A DNA stretch of 7,073 bases from Pseudorhodobacter sp. (GTDB lineage Bacteria > Pseudomonadota > Alphaproteobacteria > Rhodobacterales > Rhodobacteraceae), in the NCBI GenBank assembly GCA_014378345.1, contig JACMNW010000291.1:1-7073 (forward strand), written 5' to 3'. The notes under the pieces were generated by a model that saw only the letters and a program-made list of their open reading frames with translations, was not told the DNA's origin and did not search any database. This document shows positions 1-6,084 of this stretch, one piece after another. A program made the position numbers and the translations under genes. Position 1 is the first letter of the stretch. Each line of letters starts with the position of its first letter.

Positions 1-1531
1 AAAAGTTATCAACCACAATCGCCACGTCGTCGGATTTGTTGAACACCATGTTGGTGAAAGACGACGACAGGCCGTTATGCCAGAAGCCGCCATCGCCAAT
101 AATCGAGACCGGGCGGCGTTCCCCCCCGCCATCAAACGCGCCATTGGCGGCGGGGCCAAGGCCAAAGCCCATGGTGGCACCGCCGATTTCAAACGGTGGC
201 AGGGCCGCGAACAAATGGCAGCCGATATCTGCGCTGATCTGGTGTTTGCCCAGTTCCTTTTCCACCAACTTCATCGCGGCGAAAATAGGCCGTTCCGGGC
301 AACCCGTGCAAAACCCCGGCGGGCGGATCGGCACGGTTTTTGACAGGTCAGGAATGGCCGGGCCGTCATAATTCGGCGCACGCACCTGCCCCGGCAGCAT
401 CTGCGGGGCGGCAGCTTTCAGAAACGCCGTCACACCGTTCAGCATCACCTGTCCGGTATATTCCCCCGCCATCGGCAACACGCCTTTGCCGTAAAGTTTC
501 ACTTGGGAACCGGCACGGTACAGATACGATCCAAGCTGTTGTTCGATAAATTCTGGTTGGCCCTCTTCAACCACCAGCACCGCCTCTTTGCCATCGCAAA
601 ATGCCAAAAACTCCGATGATATCAGCGGATAGGTCACGTTCAATACATACAGCGGCACCTCGGTATCGCCGTAGATATTGGCCAGCCCAAGACGTTGCAA
701 CGCGCGGATCACGCCGTTGTACATGCCGCCTTGCACCACGATGCCGATGGGTGCGCTGGCGGGGCCGAACTGTTCGTTCAGGGCGTGGTCGATGATGAAC
801 TTTTCCGCCGCAGGCCAGCGGTTCTTCACCTTATCCTGTTCATGCACATACGACATCGGCGGCAGCACAACGCGGGCGAAATCGGACCGCGGGTTTGACA
901 AAGCGTCTTTGACCGACAGCGTGGGCCGCTGATTTTCCCGCGTCTCAAACGACCCCGTCACATGGCACGACCTGATCCGCATCATCAGCATGACGGGGCT
1001 ATTGCTGGCCTCTGACAGCGCAAAGCCATCGCCCACCGCCTTCACGATGCTGGGCAAATTTGGCCGGGGATCCAGCATCCAGAACTGTGATTTCATCGCG
1101 AATGCGTGGCTGCGTTCCTGCATGATGGACGAGCCTTCGCCGTAATCCTCGCCCAAGATCACCAAGGCCCCCCCGGTCACCCCCGATGACGACAGGTTCG
1201 CAAGCGCATCCGACGCCACATTAACCCCCACCGGCCCTTTGAACGTCACCGCACCGCGAATGGGATAATGCACCGATGCTGCCAGCATCGCCGCAGCCGC
1301 CGCCTCGTTCGCATTTGCTTCAAACCGCACGCCAAGCTCGCCCAGCAAATCCTGCGCGTCCGCCAGCACATCCATCAAATGCGAAATTGGCGCGCCCTGA
1401 TAGCCGCCGACATAGCCCACGCCGTTTTCCAGCAGAGCCTTGGTGATGGCGAGGATGCCTTCGCCGGTAAAGGTCTGCCCCGCACCAAGCCGCAAATGTT
1501 CCACTTCCGCTTTGAAAGACCGTTCTGCCAT
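1..1531 (-). CDS. Indolepyruvate:ferredoxin oxidoreductase alpha-type, ThDP-dependent 2-oxoacid oxidoreductase (partial, C-terminus missing)
   Basis: An open frame runs from the ATG at 1531 off the left edge, giving 510 residues without a stop. The N-terminal pyrimidine-binding domain shows VGGYQGAPISH, the acidic NEAAAAA segment and FKGPVGVNVASD, all typical of IorA-like proteins. A CTGCPER segment (C408, C411) precedes the ThDP-binding domain. The Mg-ThDP motif is GDG at 479-481, ending in VVDN at 506-509, with normal spacing. Family members oxidatively decarboxylate aryl 2-oxoacids (indolepyruvate, phenylglyoxylate) to acyl-CoA in the cytoplasm, passing electrons to ferredoxin, and work with a smaller IorB-type gamma subunit. 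A C-terminal 2[4Fe-4S] domain is usual but would lie outside the window. The start sits 2 nt after the marR-type stop, with only a weak GAG 8 nt upstream, so translational coupling is likely. The beta gene probably follows to the left. The substrate is inferred, with isatinate a good candidate given the isatin hydrolase in the operon. Confidence 0.9.
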   Translation of the reverse strand, partial: MAERSFKAEVEHLRLGAGQTFTGEGILAITKALLENGVGYVGGYQGAPISHLMDVLADAQDLLGELGVRFEANANEAAAAAMLAASVHYPIRGAVTFKGPVGVNVASDALANLSSSGVTGGALVILGEDYGEGSSIMQERSHAFAMKSQFWMLDPRPNLPSIVKAVGDGFALSEASNSPVMLMMRIRSCHVTGSFETRENQRPTLSVKDALSNPRSDFARVVLPPMSYVHEQDKVKNRWPAAEKFIIDHALNEQFGPASAPIGIVVQGGMYNGVIRALQRLGLANIYGDTEVPLYVLNVTYPLISSEFLAFCDGKEAVLVVEEGQPEFIEQQLGSYLYRAGSQVKLYGKGVLPMAGEYTGQVMLNGVTAFLKAAAPQMLPGQVRAPNYDGPAIPDLSKTVPIRPPGFCTGCPERPIFAAMKLVEKELGKHQISADIGCHLFAALPPFEIGGATMGFGLGPAANGAFDGGGERRPVSIIGDGGFWHNGLSSSFTNMVFNKSDDVAIVVDNF

Positions 1532-1533
1532 GG

Positions 1534-2007
1534 CTAAATCTCATGCTTGCGAATGTTGATCAGCATCTTTTGCAAGGTGCCGACGAAGGCTGTGCGCTCG
1601 GCGTCAGAAATGCCGCGAAACATGCGGGCATAGGTGGCGGCCATATGCGGCCATAGCGCCTCGAACGCCGCACGCCCGCTGTCGGTAATATACACCCGCG
1701 TGGCGCGGCTGTCATTGGCATCGGCCTCACGGCGCACAAGACCGTCAGTCACCAACTGATCCAGCGCGCGGCTAAGGGTCGATTGCTCCACAATCGCATA
1801 AACCGCCAATTCGCCAATCAGCGGGCCTTCGATCACCGACAGCACGGCCAAAGCCCGCATCTTCGGCGTGCTCAACCCAAGACCTGCCATTTCCTCGCGC
1901 AGGCTGGCGTTATAGCGCCCCATGATGCGGTTCATCAGGTACGGCGCGAAATTGAACAGGCCGATTTCGCCGAGCCGCGCGGAGGGGGGGGATGCTTGAT
2001 CGTTCAT
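1534..2007 (-). CDS. MarR-family transcriptional regulator
   Basis: This 157-aa protein has the normal length of a MarR regulator. The winged helix-turn-helix covers about residues 46-112: helix STPKMRALAVLSVIEG, recognition helix QSTLSRALDQLVTDGLV (75-91) and wing with D99, R101, VYITDSG (105-111), matching the family's D-x-R...(L/I)T..G pattern. Flanking helices (about 12-42 and 112-157) would form the dimer interface and ligand pocket. The ATG at 2007 is chosen because AAAAGG lies 8 nt upstream (2016-2021) and it gives the usual MarR N-terminus. An in-frame ATG further upstream (2163) would only add sequence from inside the oxidoreductase gene. The ATG overlaps the preceding TGA (ATGA). 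The gene sits inside the catabolic operon, so it probably senses a pathway aromatic and represses the divergent promoters. Ligand and sign of regulation are not shown. A run of eight C on the coding strand covers codons 6-8. Confidence 0.93.
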   Translation of the reverse strand: MNDQASPPSARLGEIGLFNFAPYLMNRIMGRYNASLREEMAGLGLSTPKMRALAVLSVIEGPLIGELAVYAIVEQSTLSRALDQLVTDGLVRREADANDSRATRVYITDSGRAAFEALWPHMAATYARMFRGISDAERTAFVGTLQKMLINIRKHEI

Positions 2008-3569
2008 GCGCCCAACCTTTTGGCGGCCAGATAGCCCGACCCACCGCCAAGACCGGGGCCGGGATGGGTGGATGCGCCGATGTGAAGAAACCCGCGCAAA
2101 CCATTGGTGCCATTGGTCGAATGGGCAAAGGGCCGCCAGATGAAAAACTGGTCGATGCTGCATGCCCCGCCGTAAGGATCGCCGCCGACTAGGTTGATGT
2201 TCATCGCGGCCAGATCGGCAGGCGAATAGGCGCGGCGGGCGAGTTTGATTTTGTCGAACCCCCTGATATGGCGGGCAAGTATCGCTTCAATCCGGTCGGC
2301 AAAGGCTTCGCGCAAGCTTTCCGTCCACTCTGCCCCCGTTTCAATTTGCCCCGCCGCATCGCCCTTGATCACGCGCGGCGCATCAGGGATTTGCAGCCAA
2401 AGCACGGCTTTGCCCGGTGGGCAGCGGGACGCATCAAGCCTGTGCGGTTGACCCACGCAGATGGTGGGTTGCGCGGGCAACATGCCCCGCTCTGCCTCGT
2501 TCGCGGATTTTGACACCGAGTCTACCCCATCTGCCAAATGGATCAATGCCACATCCTGCAACCCCGGTGACAGCCATTCCGGGTTGGCATCCAGCGCGTA
2601 ATGCAGCTGAAAATTGCCGCGCCCGTGGCGAAAGGTTTTCGCGGCAACTTGGTCTTCAGGCAGGTTTTCGCCCCGCAACAGCCGGTCCATCAACTGCCCC
2701 GGTGCCACCGATGCCAACACCGATTTCGCCGCAATCGTCTCACCGCCTACCAGCGTCACCCCAGTTACGCGGCCACCCACGGCATCAATCCGGTCGACAT
2801 CCGCGCCAACCCGCAACTCTCCGCCATGTTCCTCGATCAGTGCGCGAAACGCCGCTACCGCCGCCCCTGCCCCGCCTTTGATCACCGGGGCTCCTGCCGC
2901 TTCCAAAGCAAAGGCCACCACTTTTCCCATTAGCGCGGAATAAGTGGCCTCTGGCGTCAACCCACAATGCAGCACCCAAGGGGCAAACAGTGCGCGCACC
3001 AGCGGGCTTTGATAGCTGTTTTCCAACCATCCCCGCGCGGGCATCAAGGCGGTGCCGAACCACGCCGCCAAGCCCCGCAAACCCCGTTTGCGCACTTGGC
3101 CAAACATCAGCTTTGCCGTCGGCCAAGACCACAAGGCCCCCCCCAGCAAGGCGAACAAAAACGGCGCGTCCCCCTCAATACCGCTCACATCGCGGCCATG
3201 CTGATCACCGTCCCCCACCGCCAGCGCATTGAACGCCGCGATATTCGTCGCCCGATTGGTGGTCAGCACCAGCGACGATCCATCTGGCCGCAGCACTGCC
3301 GTCGGATGCGCCGTATGGCAAAATTCTAACCCATGCCGGGCGAGGTCTGCCGACAGCGCAGCATGGGCAGGCGAGGTTAAAAACAGCACAAACGTCGCGG
3401 CCATCACATCATGCGTATACCCCGGCAGCGTCACCTCGGCAGTAAGCATACAGCCGCCAAGGCGGGCTTCCCGCTCCAGCACCAGCACACGATCACCCTT
3501 GCGCGCCAGCATGGCGGCGGCGACCAACGCGTTGATGCCGGACCCGATGATGATGTGATCATAGGCCAC
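2004..3569 (-). CDS. FAD-dependent oxidoreductase, phytoene desaturase/PYROXD2-like superfamily (paralogue 1)
   Basis: The 521-aa cytoplasmic flavoprotein starts with a dinucleotide-binding fold: IIIGSGINALVAA (6-18, last glycine of GxGxxG replaced by A14), then VLVLER with acidic E32 for the FAD ribose, and GG at 38-39. The C-terminal FAD signature is HIGASTHPGPGLGGGSG (496-512), placing it with the CrtI/amine-oxidase-like NAD(P)/FAD oxidoreductases. The start codon is GTG (3569), supported by AAGG 8 nt upstream and by beginning exactly at the Rossmann strand; it lies 3 nt after the hydrolase stop. Its TGA overlaps the ATG of the MarR gene. It is homologous throughout to the rightward 521-aa flavoenzyme, sharing GQP..D.SR.P.GK.VLWLQ, SPADL and NLVGGD. 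Members desaturate or oxidise C-C, C-N or alcohol groups; carotenoid chemistry is unlikely here because no crt genes are nearby. Substrate unknown; an oxidation in indole/oxindole breakdown is inferred. Confidence 0.88.
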   Translation of the reverse strand: MAYDHIIIGSGINALVAAAMLARKGDRVLVLEREARLGGCMLTAEVTLPGYTHDVMAATFVLFLTSPAHAALSADLARHGLEFCHTAHPTAVLRPDGSSLVLTTNRATNIAAFNALAVGDGDQHGRDVSGIEGDAPFLFALLGGALWSWPTAKLMFGQVRKRGLRGLAAWFGTALMPARGWLENSYQSPLVRALFAPWVLHCGLTPEATYSALMGKVVAFALEAAGAPVIKGGAGAAVAAFRALIEEHGGELRVGADVDRIDAVGGRVTGVTLVGGETIAAKSVLASVAPGQLMDRLLRGENLPEDQVAAKTFRHGRGNFQLHYALDANPEWLSPGLQDVALIHLADGVDSVSKSANEAERGMLPAQPTICVGQPHRLDASRCPPGKAVLWLQIPDAPRVIKGDAAGQIETGAEWTESLREAFADRIEAILARHIRGFDKIKLARRAYSPADLAAMNINLVGGDPYGGACSIDQFFIWRPFAHSTNGTNGLRGFLHIGASTHPGPGLGGGSGYLAAKRLGA

Positions 3570-3572
3570 GCG

Positions 3573-4364
3573 TCAGGCCTTAGGCACCAAAGCCAGCGCC
3601 CGGATCGGCGAGCCGGTGCCGTTCTTGATCTTCAACGGTGCTGCGATCAGTATCGCGCCTTTCGCTGGCAGCTTGCCCAGATTGGCAAGGCTGGCCAGCC
3701 CGTAGCGGTTGGCCTTGTGCAGCAAGTTATGCGCAGGGTACGGCGGCGTCATGCCGCCCGCCTGCCCGGCATCTGTGCCGATGCATTGATTGCCCCAGCC
3801 GACGATGCCCTTCGACAGCAGATATTCGATGCAATCCACCGTCGGGCCGGGGGAATGCGGGCCGGTATCGTCGGCGTTCAGATACAGCGCCTCGTCATGG
3901 CTGCGCGTATCCCAATCAGACCGCAAGACCACCCATTCGCCGGGGTTGATGGCACCATGCTTGGCCTCCCACGCCTTCACCATTTCGGCAGACAGCAGAA
4001 AATCGGGATTCTTCGCGACCTCCGCCGAGCAATCAATCACGTTCACCGGGGCCACAAGGTTTTGCATGGGTATCGTATCGGTATAGCCATCGGCGTAATC
4101 GCGGCCGGTAATCCAATGATGCGGCGCATCAAAATGCGTGCCGGAATGTTCCCCCAGTTTCAGCCAGTTCCACGCCCAGAACGGCCCGTCCTGATCATAC
4201 TCACTGATCCGGTGAATCTCGATCTTTGGGGTGTCTTTGGCAAAATCCGGTGGTAACTTCAGCAGCGGTGTATCGGGGCCAAGCGTACCCGAACAATCCA
4301 CCACTTCAATGCCGCCCGACAGCAGCATGGCACCCAAGCTTTGCAACACATTCGCAGCGGTCAT
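3573..4364 (-). CDS. Isatin hydrolase-like metal-dependent hydrolase (cyclase/kynurenine formamidase superfamily)
   Basis: The 263-aa protein belongs to the cyclase family (PF04199). It has the metal-binding signature GEHSGTHFDAPHHW (71-84) with H73, H77 and D79 as probable Mn2+ ligands. Further conserved blocks are GPHSPGP (168-174), CIGTDAGQAGG (194-204), PAHNLLH (210-216) and the C-terminal APLKI..GTGSPIRALAL. Length and blocks such as LLKLPPDFAK and EIHRISEYD match the Labrenzia aggregata isatin hydrolase as I remember it better than the shorter KynB kynurenine formamidases (about 210 aa). Isatin hydrolase cleaves the amide of isatin (indole-2,3-dione) to give isatinate. The ATG at 4364 is chosen because GGGAG ends 6 nt upstream; a start at 4412 would add a 16-residue Arg-rich stretch reading into the promoter region. 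It is the first gene of the leftward operon. Kynurenine formamidase or another small-amide hydrolase remains possible. Confidence 0.88.
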   Translation of the reverse strand: MTAANVLQSLGAMLLSGGIEVVDCSGTLGPDTPLLKLPPDFAKDTPKIEIHRISEYDQDGPFWAWNWLKLGEHSGTHFDAPHHWITGRDYADGYTDTIPMQNLVAPVNVIDCSAEVAKNPDFLLSAEMVKAWEAKHGAINPGEWVVLRSDWDTRSHDEALYLNADDTGPHSPGPTVDCIEYLLSKGIVGWGNQCIGTDAGQAGGMTPPYPAHNLLHKANRYGLASLANLGKLPAKGAILIAAPLKIKNGTGSPIRALALVPKA

Positions 4365-4370
4365 GTCTCT

Positions 4371-4377
4371 CTCCCTC
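4371..4377 (-). promoter_or_regulatory. Ribosome binding site of the isatin hydrolase-like gene
   Basis: GAGGGAG on the minus strand ends 6 nt before the ATG at 4364. It decides this start over the ATG at 4412. Confidence 0.75.
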
Positions 4378-4388
4378 ACGGTGCGCCG

Positions 4389-4417
4389 TATGCACGGATA
4401 AAGCACGCGCAAAGCAC
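4389..4417 (+). repeat. Three heptamer repeats phased at 11 bp (TATGCAC, AAAGCAC, AAAGCAC)
   Basis: GCAC occurs at 4392, 4403 and 4414, exactly 11 bp apart; the last two copies are the identical heptamer AAAGCAC. The first copy is also the right half of GTGC-N7-GCAC (4381-4395), a short inverted repeat. The block lies in the presumed leader of the leftward operon. It may be a regulator site, but the units are short and chance is possible. Confidence 0.4.
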
Positions 4418-4421
4418 AGAT

Positions 4422-4434
4422 TGCATATCAAATA
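4422..4434 (+). promoter_or_regulatory. Putative MarR operator, site A
   Basis: The sequence TGCATATCAAATA is nearly the same as site B at 4453-4466, with one base deleted and one changed. Its first seven bases form an exact inverted repeat with ATATGCA at 4450-4456. It would overlap the start point of the candidate leftward promoter. Assignment to the MarR protein is inferred from genomic context. Confidence 0.4.
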
Positions 4435-4463
4435 ATACTAGACAGATTTATATGCATTTGCAA
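4435..4463 (-). promoter_or_regulatory. Candidate sigma-70-type promoter of the leftward operon
   Basis: Read on the minus strand, TTGCAA (4463-4458) and TAGTAT (4440-4435) are separated by 17 nt, each matching four of six consensus positions. Transcription would then start near 4428, leaving a leader of roughly 60 nt before the hydrolase. The match is modest and the region is AT-rich, so it could be chance. Confidence 0.35.
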
Positions 4464-4466
4464 ATA
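4453..4466 (+). promoter_or_regulatory. Putative MarR operator, site B
   Basis: The sequence TGCATTTGCAAATA contains the perfect 10-bp palindrome ATTTGCAAAT (4456-4465), the sort of AT-rich dyad MarR dimers bind. It begins 31 bp after site A, about three helical turns, so two dimers could bind the same face. It covers the candidate -35 of the leftward promoter and lies just upstream of the rightward gene, a suitable place to control both arms. Confidence 0.45.
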
Positions 4467-4476
4467 TCCATGCGTC

Positions 4477-4482
4477 AAGGGG
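4477..4482 (+). promoter_or_regulatory. Ribosome binding site of the rightward flavoenzyme
   Basis: AAGGGG ends 8 nt before the ATG at 4491. It selects that ATG over the in-frame ATGs at 4341, 4452 and 4470, the last of which begins too close to this motif to use it. Confidence 0.75.
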
Positions 4483-4490
4483 TTGTTCGG

Positions 4491-6056
4491 ATGACAGCAG
4501 AATTTGATGCGGTGCTGATCGGTGCGGGGCATAATACGCTTGCCGCGGCACTGCATCTGTCTGCGAAGGGCTGGAAGGTCGGCGTCTTTGAACAGGCGGG
4601 CGTTGCAGGCGGTGCGGTGAAAACCGGCGAATACACCCTGCCCGGATTTCGGCATGATTGGGGGGCAATGAACCTGTCATTGTTCGCAGGATCCGCGTTT
4701 TTCAAGGCATATGGGCCGGAATTGGTGCAGCATGGGTTGGAATTTGTGCCTGTTGCCAAACCCTTTGCATCCGCCTTTCCAGATGGCACATGGCTTGGCG
4801 TTTCAACCGACGCCGCCGCCACTCGCGCCGGAATTGCCGCGATTTCACAAAGTGATGCCGACACGTGGGCCCGTATGACCGCAGGCTTCGGCACCCAAGC
4901 CCCTGCGATCTTTGGCCTTTTGGGCAGCCCGATGAAATTCCGTGCGCTTGCATATTTCATGTTTAAAACACTTCGCGCCAAAGGAATTAAAGACTCGTTA
5001 ACCTTTGCCCGCTTTTTAACCCTGTCCCCCCGGCAATTCTTGACCGAAAATTTCACGTCCAACCACGTTCGGGCGATGCTTGGGGCATGGGGGATGCACC
5101 TCGATTTTGCCCCCGATATCGCAGGCGGCGCGGTGTTTCCCTATCTGGAAGGCATGGCTGGGCAAGCGTTTGGCATGGTGCTGGGCCGGGGAGGTGCAGA
5201 TACCATTATCCGGGCCATGGTACGGGCGATAAAGGCGCGCGGCGGGGTGGTGGAAACCGGGGTCTCGGTGGCGCGCATTCTCCATGAAGGCGGCAAGGCG
5301 ACGGGTATTGCGCTAAAAGATGGCCGGGTGATTAGGGCAAAGCGAGCCGTGATTGCCGGTGTTGCCCCTCGTGCATTGACCAATCTTACCGGGGGTATGA
5401 CACCCGAATTTGACAATGCACTGGCCCGTTTTTCCCACGCGCCGGGCACGATGATGATCCACCTGGCGTTGGATGCTCTGCCCGATTGGGCAGCTGGGGA
5501 GGCGTTGAAATCATATGCTTACGTGCATCTGGCCCCCAGTTTGGATCAGATGGCACGAACCTATCAACAGGCGCAGGCAGGGCTTTTGCCGGATGAGCCG
5601 GTAATTGTTGCGGGCCAACCCACTGCCGTTGATCCCTCGCGGGCGCCGCATGGCAAGCATGTCTTATGGCTACAGGTGCGCATGGTTCCGGGCACGATTT
5701 TGGGCGATGCGAAGGGTGAGATTTCGGCAACCAGCTGGAGCGATGCGGCAGAGCCGTTTGCAAACCGCGCGCTGGATATTCTTGAACGCTACGCCCCCGG
5801 AACCCGTGCTAAAATCCTTGGCCAGCGCATCGTATCCCCCGCCGACCTAGAGGCAGACAACCCAAACCTGGTGGGCGGTGATCAGCTTTGTGGCAGCCAC
5901 CATCTGCACCAGCATTTCCTTTTCCGCCCCGTCCTTGGCCATGCGGACGGGTCTACCCCGATCAAGCATCTGCACCTGACCGGAGCCGCCGTCTGGCCCG
6001 GTGCAGGAACGGGTGCCGGACCGGGGTTTCTTCTTGCCCAACGTCTTTCCAAATAA
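4491..6056 (+). CDS. FAD-dependent oxidoreductase, phytoene desaturase/PYROXD2-like superfamily (paralogue 2)
   Basis: This 521-aa flavoprotein begins with VLIGAGHNTLAAA (8-20; GxGxxG with T16 in the last position), followed by VGVFEQ with E34 and GG at 40-41. The C-terminal FAD signature is TGAAVWPGAGTGAGPG (497-512). From V461 to the end it aligns without gaps to the leftward flavoenzyme (VGGD 461-464, RP 479-480, G498, G512). A histidine-rich HHLHQH (470-475) replaces CSIDQF there, suggesting a different substrate or active-site chemistry. No signal peptide or membrane segment is evident, so it is probably cytoplasmic. The ATG at 4491 is supported by AAGGGG 8 nt upstream and by fit to the paralogue's N-terminus. 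It leads the rightward operon, 28 nt ahead of the solute-binding protein gene with no terminator between. Substrate unknown; oxidation of an indolic or oxindole intermediate is inferred from neighbours. Confidence 0.88.
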   Translation: MTAEFDAVLIGAGHNTLAAALHLSAKGWKVGVFEQAGVAGGAVKTGEYTLPGFRHDWGAMNLSLFAGSAFFKAYGPELVQHGLEFVPVAKPFASAFPDGTWLGVSTDAAATRAGIAAISQSDADTWARMTAGFGTQAPAIFGLLGSPMKFRALAYFMFKTLRAKGIKDSLTFARFLTLSPRQFLTENFTSNHVRAMLGAWGMHLDFAPDIAGGAVFPYLEGMAGQAFGMVLGRGGADTIIRAMVRAIKARGGVVETGVSVARILHEGGKATGIALKDGRVIRAKRAVIAGVAPRALTNLTGGMTPEFDNALARFSHAPGTMMIHLALDALPDWAAGEALKSYAYVHLAPSLDQMARTYQQAQAGLLPDEPVIVAGQPTAVDPSRAPHGKHVLWLQVRMVPGTILGDAKGEISATSWSDAAEPFANRALDILERYAPGTRAKILGQRIVSPADLEADNPNLVGGDQLCGSHHLHQHFLFRPVLGHADGSTPIKHLHLTGAAVWPGAGTGAGPGFLLAQRLSK

Positions 6057-6084
6057 CGCAAAACAACCAAAAGGGATTATCATC

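Larger units (their letters stand above)
4365..4490. promoter_or_regulatory. Divergent intergenic control region
   Basis: This 126-bp segment separates the hydrolase ATG (4364, minus) from the flavoenzyme ATG (4491, plus), so both operons must be driven from it or from further upstream. It is clearly more AT-rich than the flanking genes between about 4421 and 4467, where the candidate operators and a possible leftward promoter lie. The hydrolase-proximal part (4381-4417) holds GCAC repeats. No convincing -35/-10 pair was found for the rightward gene by eye, which is common in alphaproteobacteria with degenerate promoters. Confidence 0.8.

Noticed and set aside
1534..2163. Longer 209-aa version of the MarR gene starting at 2163
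   Set aside because: The extra 52 residues are translated from inside the upstream oxidoreductase in another frame and do not resemble a MarR N-terminus; the ATG at 2007 has a good ribosome binding site.
3411..4256. 281-aa plus-strand open frame opposite the hydrolase
   Set aside because: It is an antisense shadow of the hydrolase and flavoenzyme genes, with His/Arg-rich low-quality protein and no recognisable domain.
3573..4364. Calling the hydrolase KynB (kynurenine formamidase)
   Set aside because: It is about 50 residues longer than typical KynB, has the extra blocks of isatin hydrolase, and no kynureninase or tryptophan dioxygenase gene is adjacent.
4365..4412. N-terminal extension of the hydrolase to the ATG at 4412
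   Set aside because: The added residues are Arg-rich and unlike the family, and the strong GGGAG motif sits before 4364.
4341..4490. N-terminal extension of the rightward flavoenzyme to the ATG at 4341
   Set aside because: It would overlap the start of the divergent hydrolase and cover the whole control region; AAGGGG and the Rossmann fold both point to 4491.
2004..6056. Carotenoid biosynthesis role for the two CrtI-like flavoenzymes
   Set aside because: No phytoene synthase or other crt genes occur, and the neighbours are catabolic; similarity is to the broad superfamily only.
6057..6084. Terminator or promoter between the flavoenzyme and the solute-binding protein
   Set aside because: The 28-nt gap shows no stem-loop with a U tract and no promoter-like pair; it only carries the ribosome binding site.
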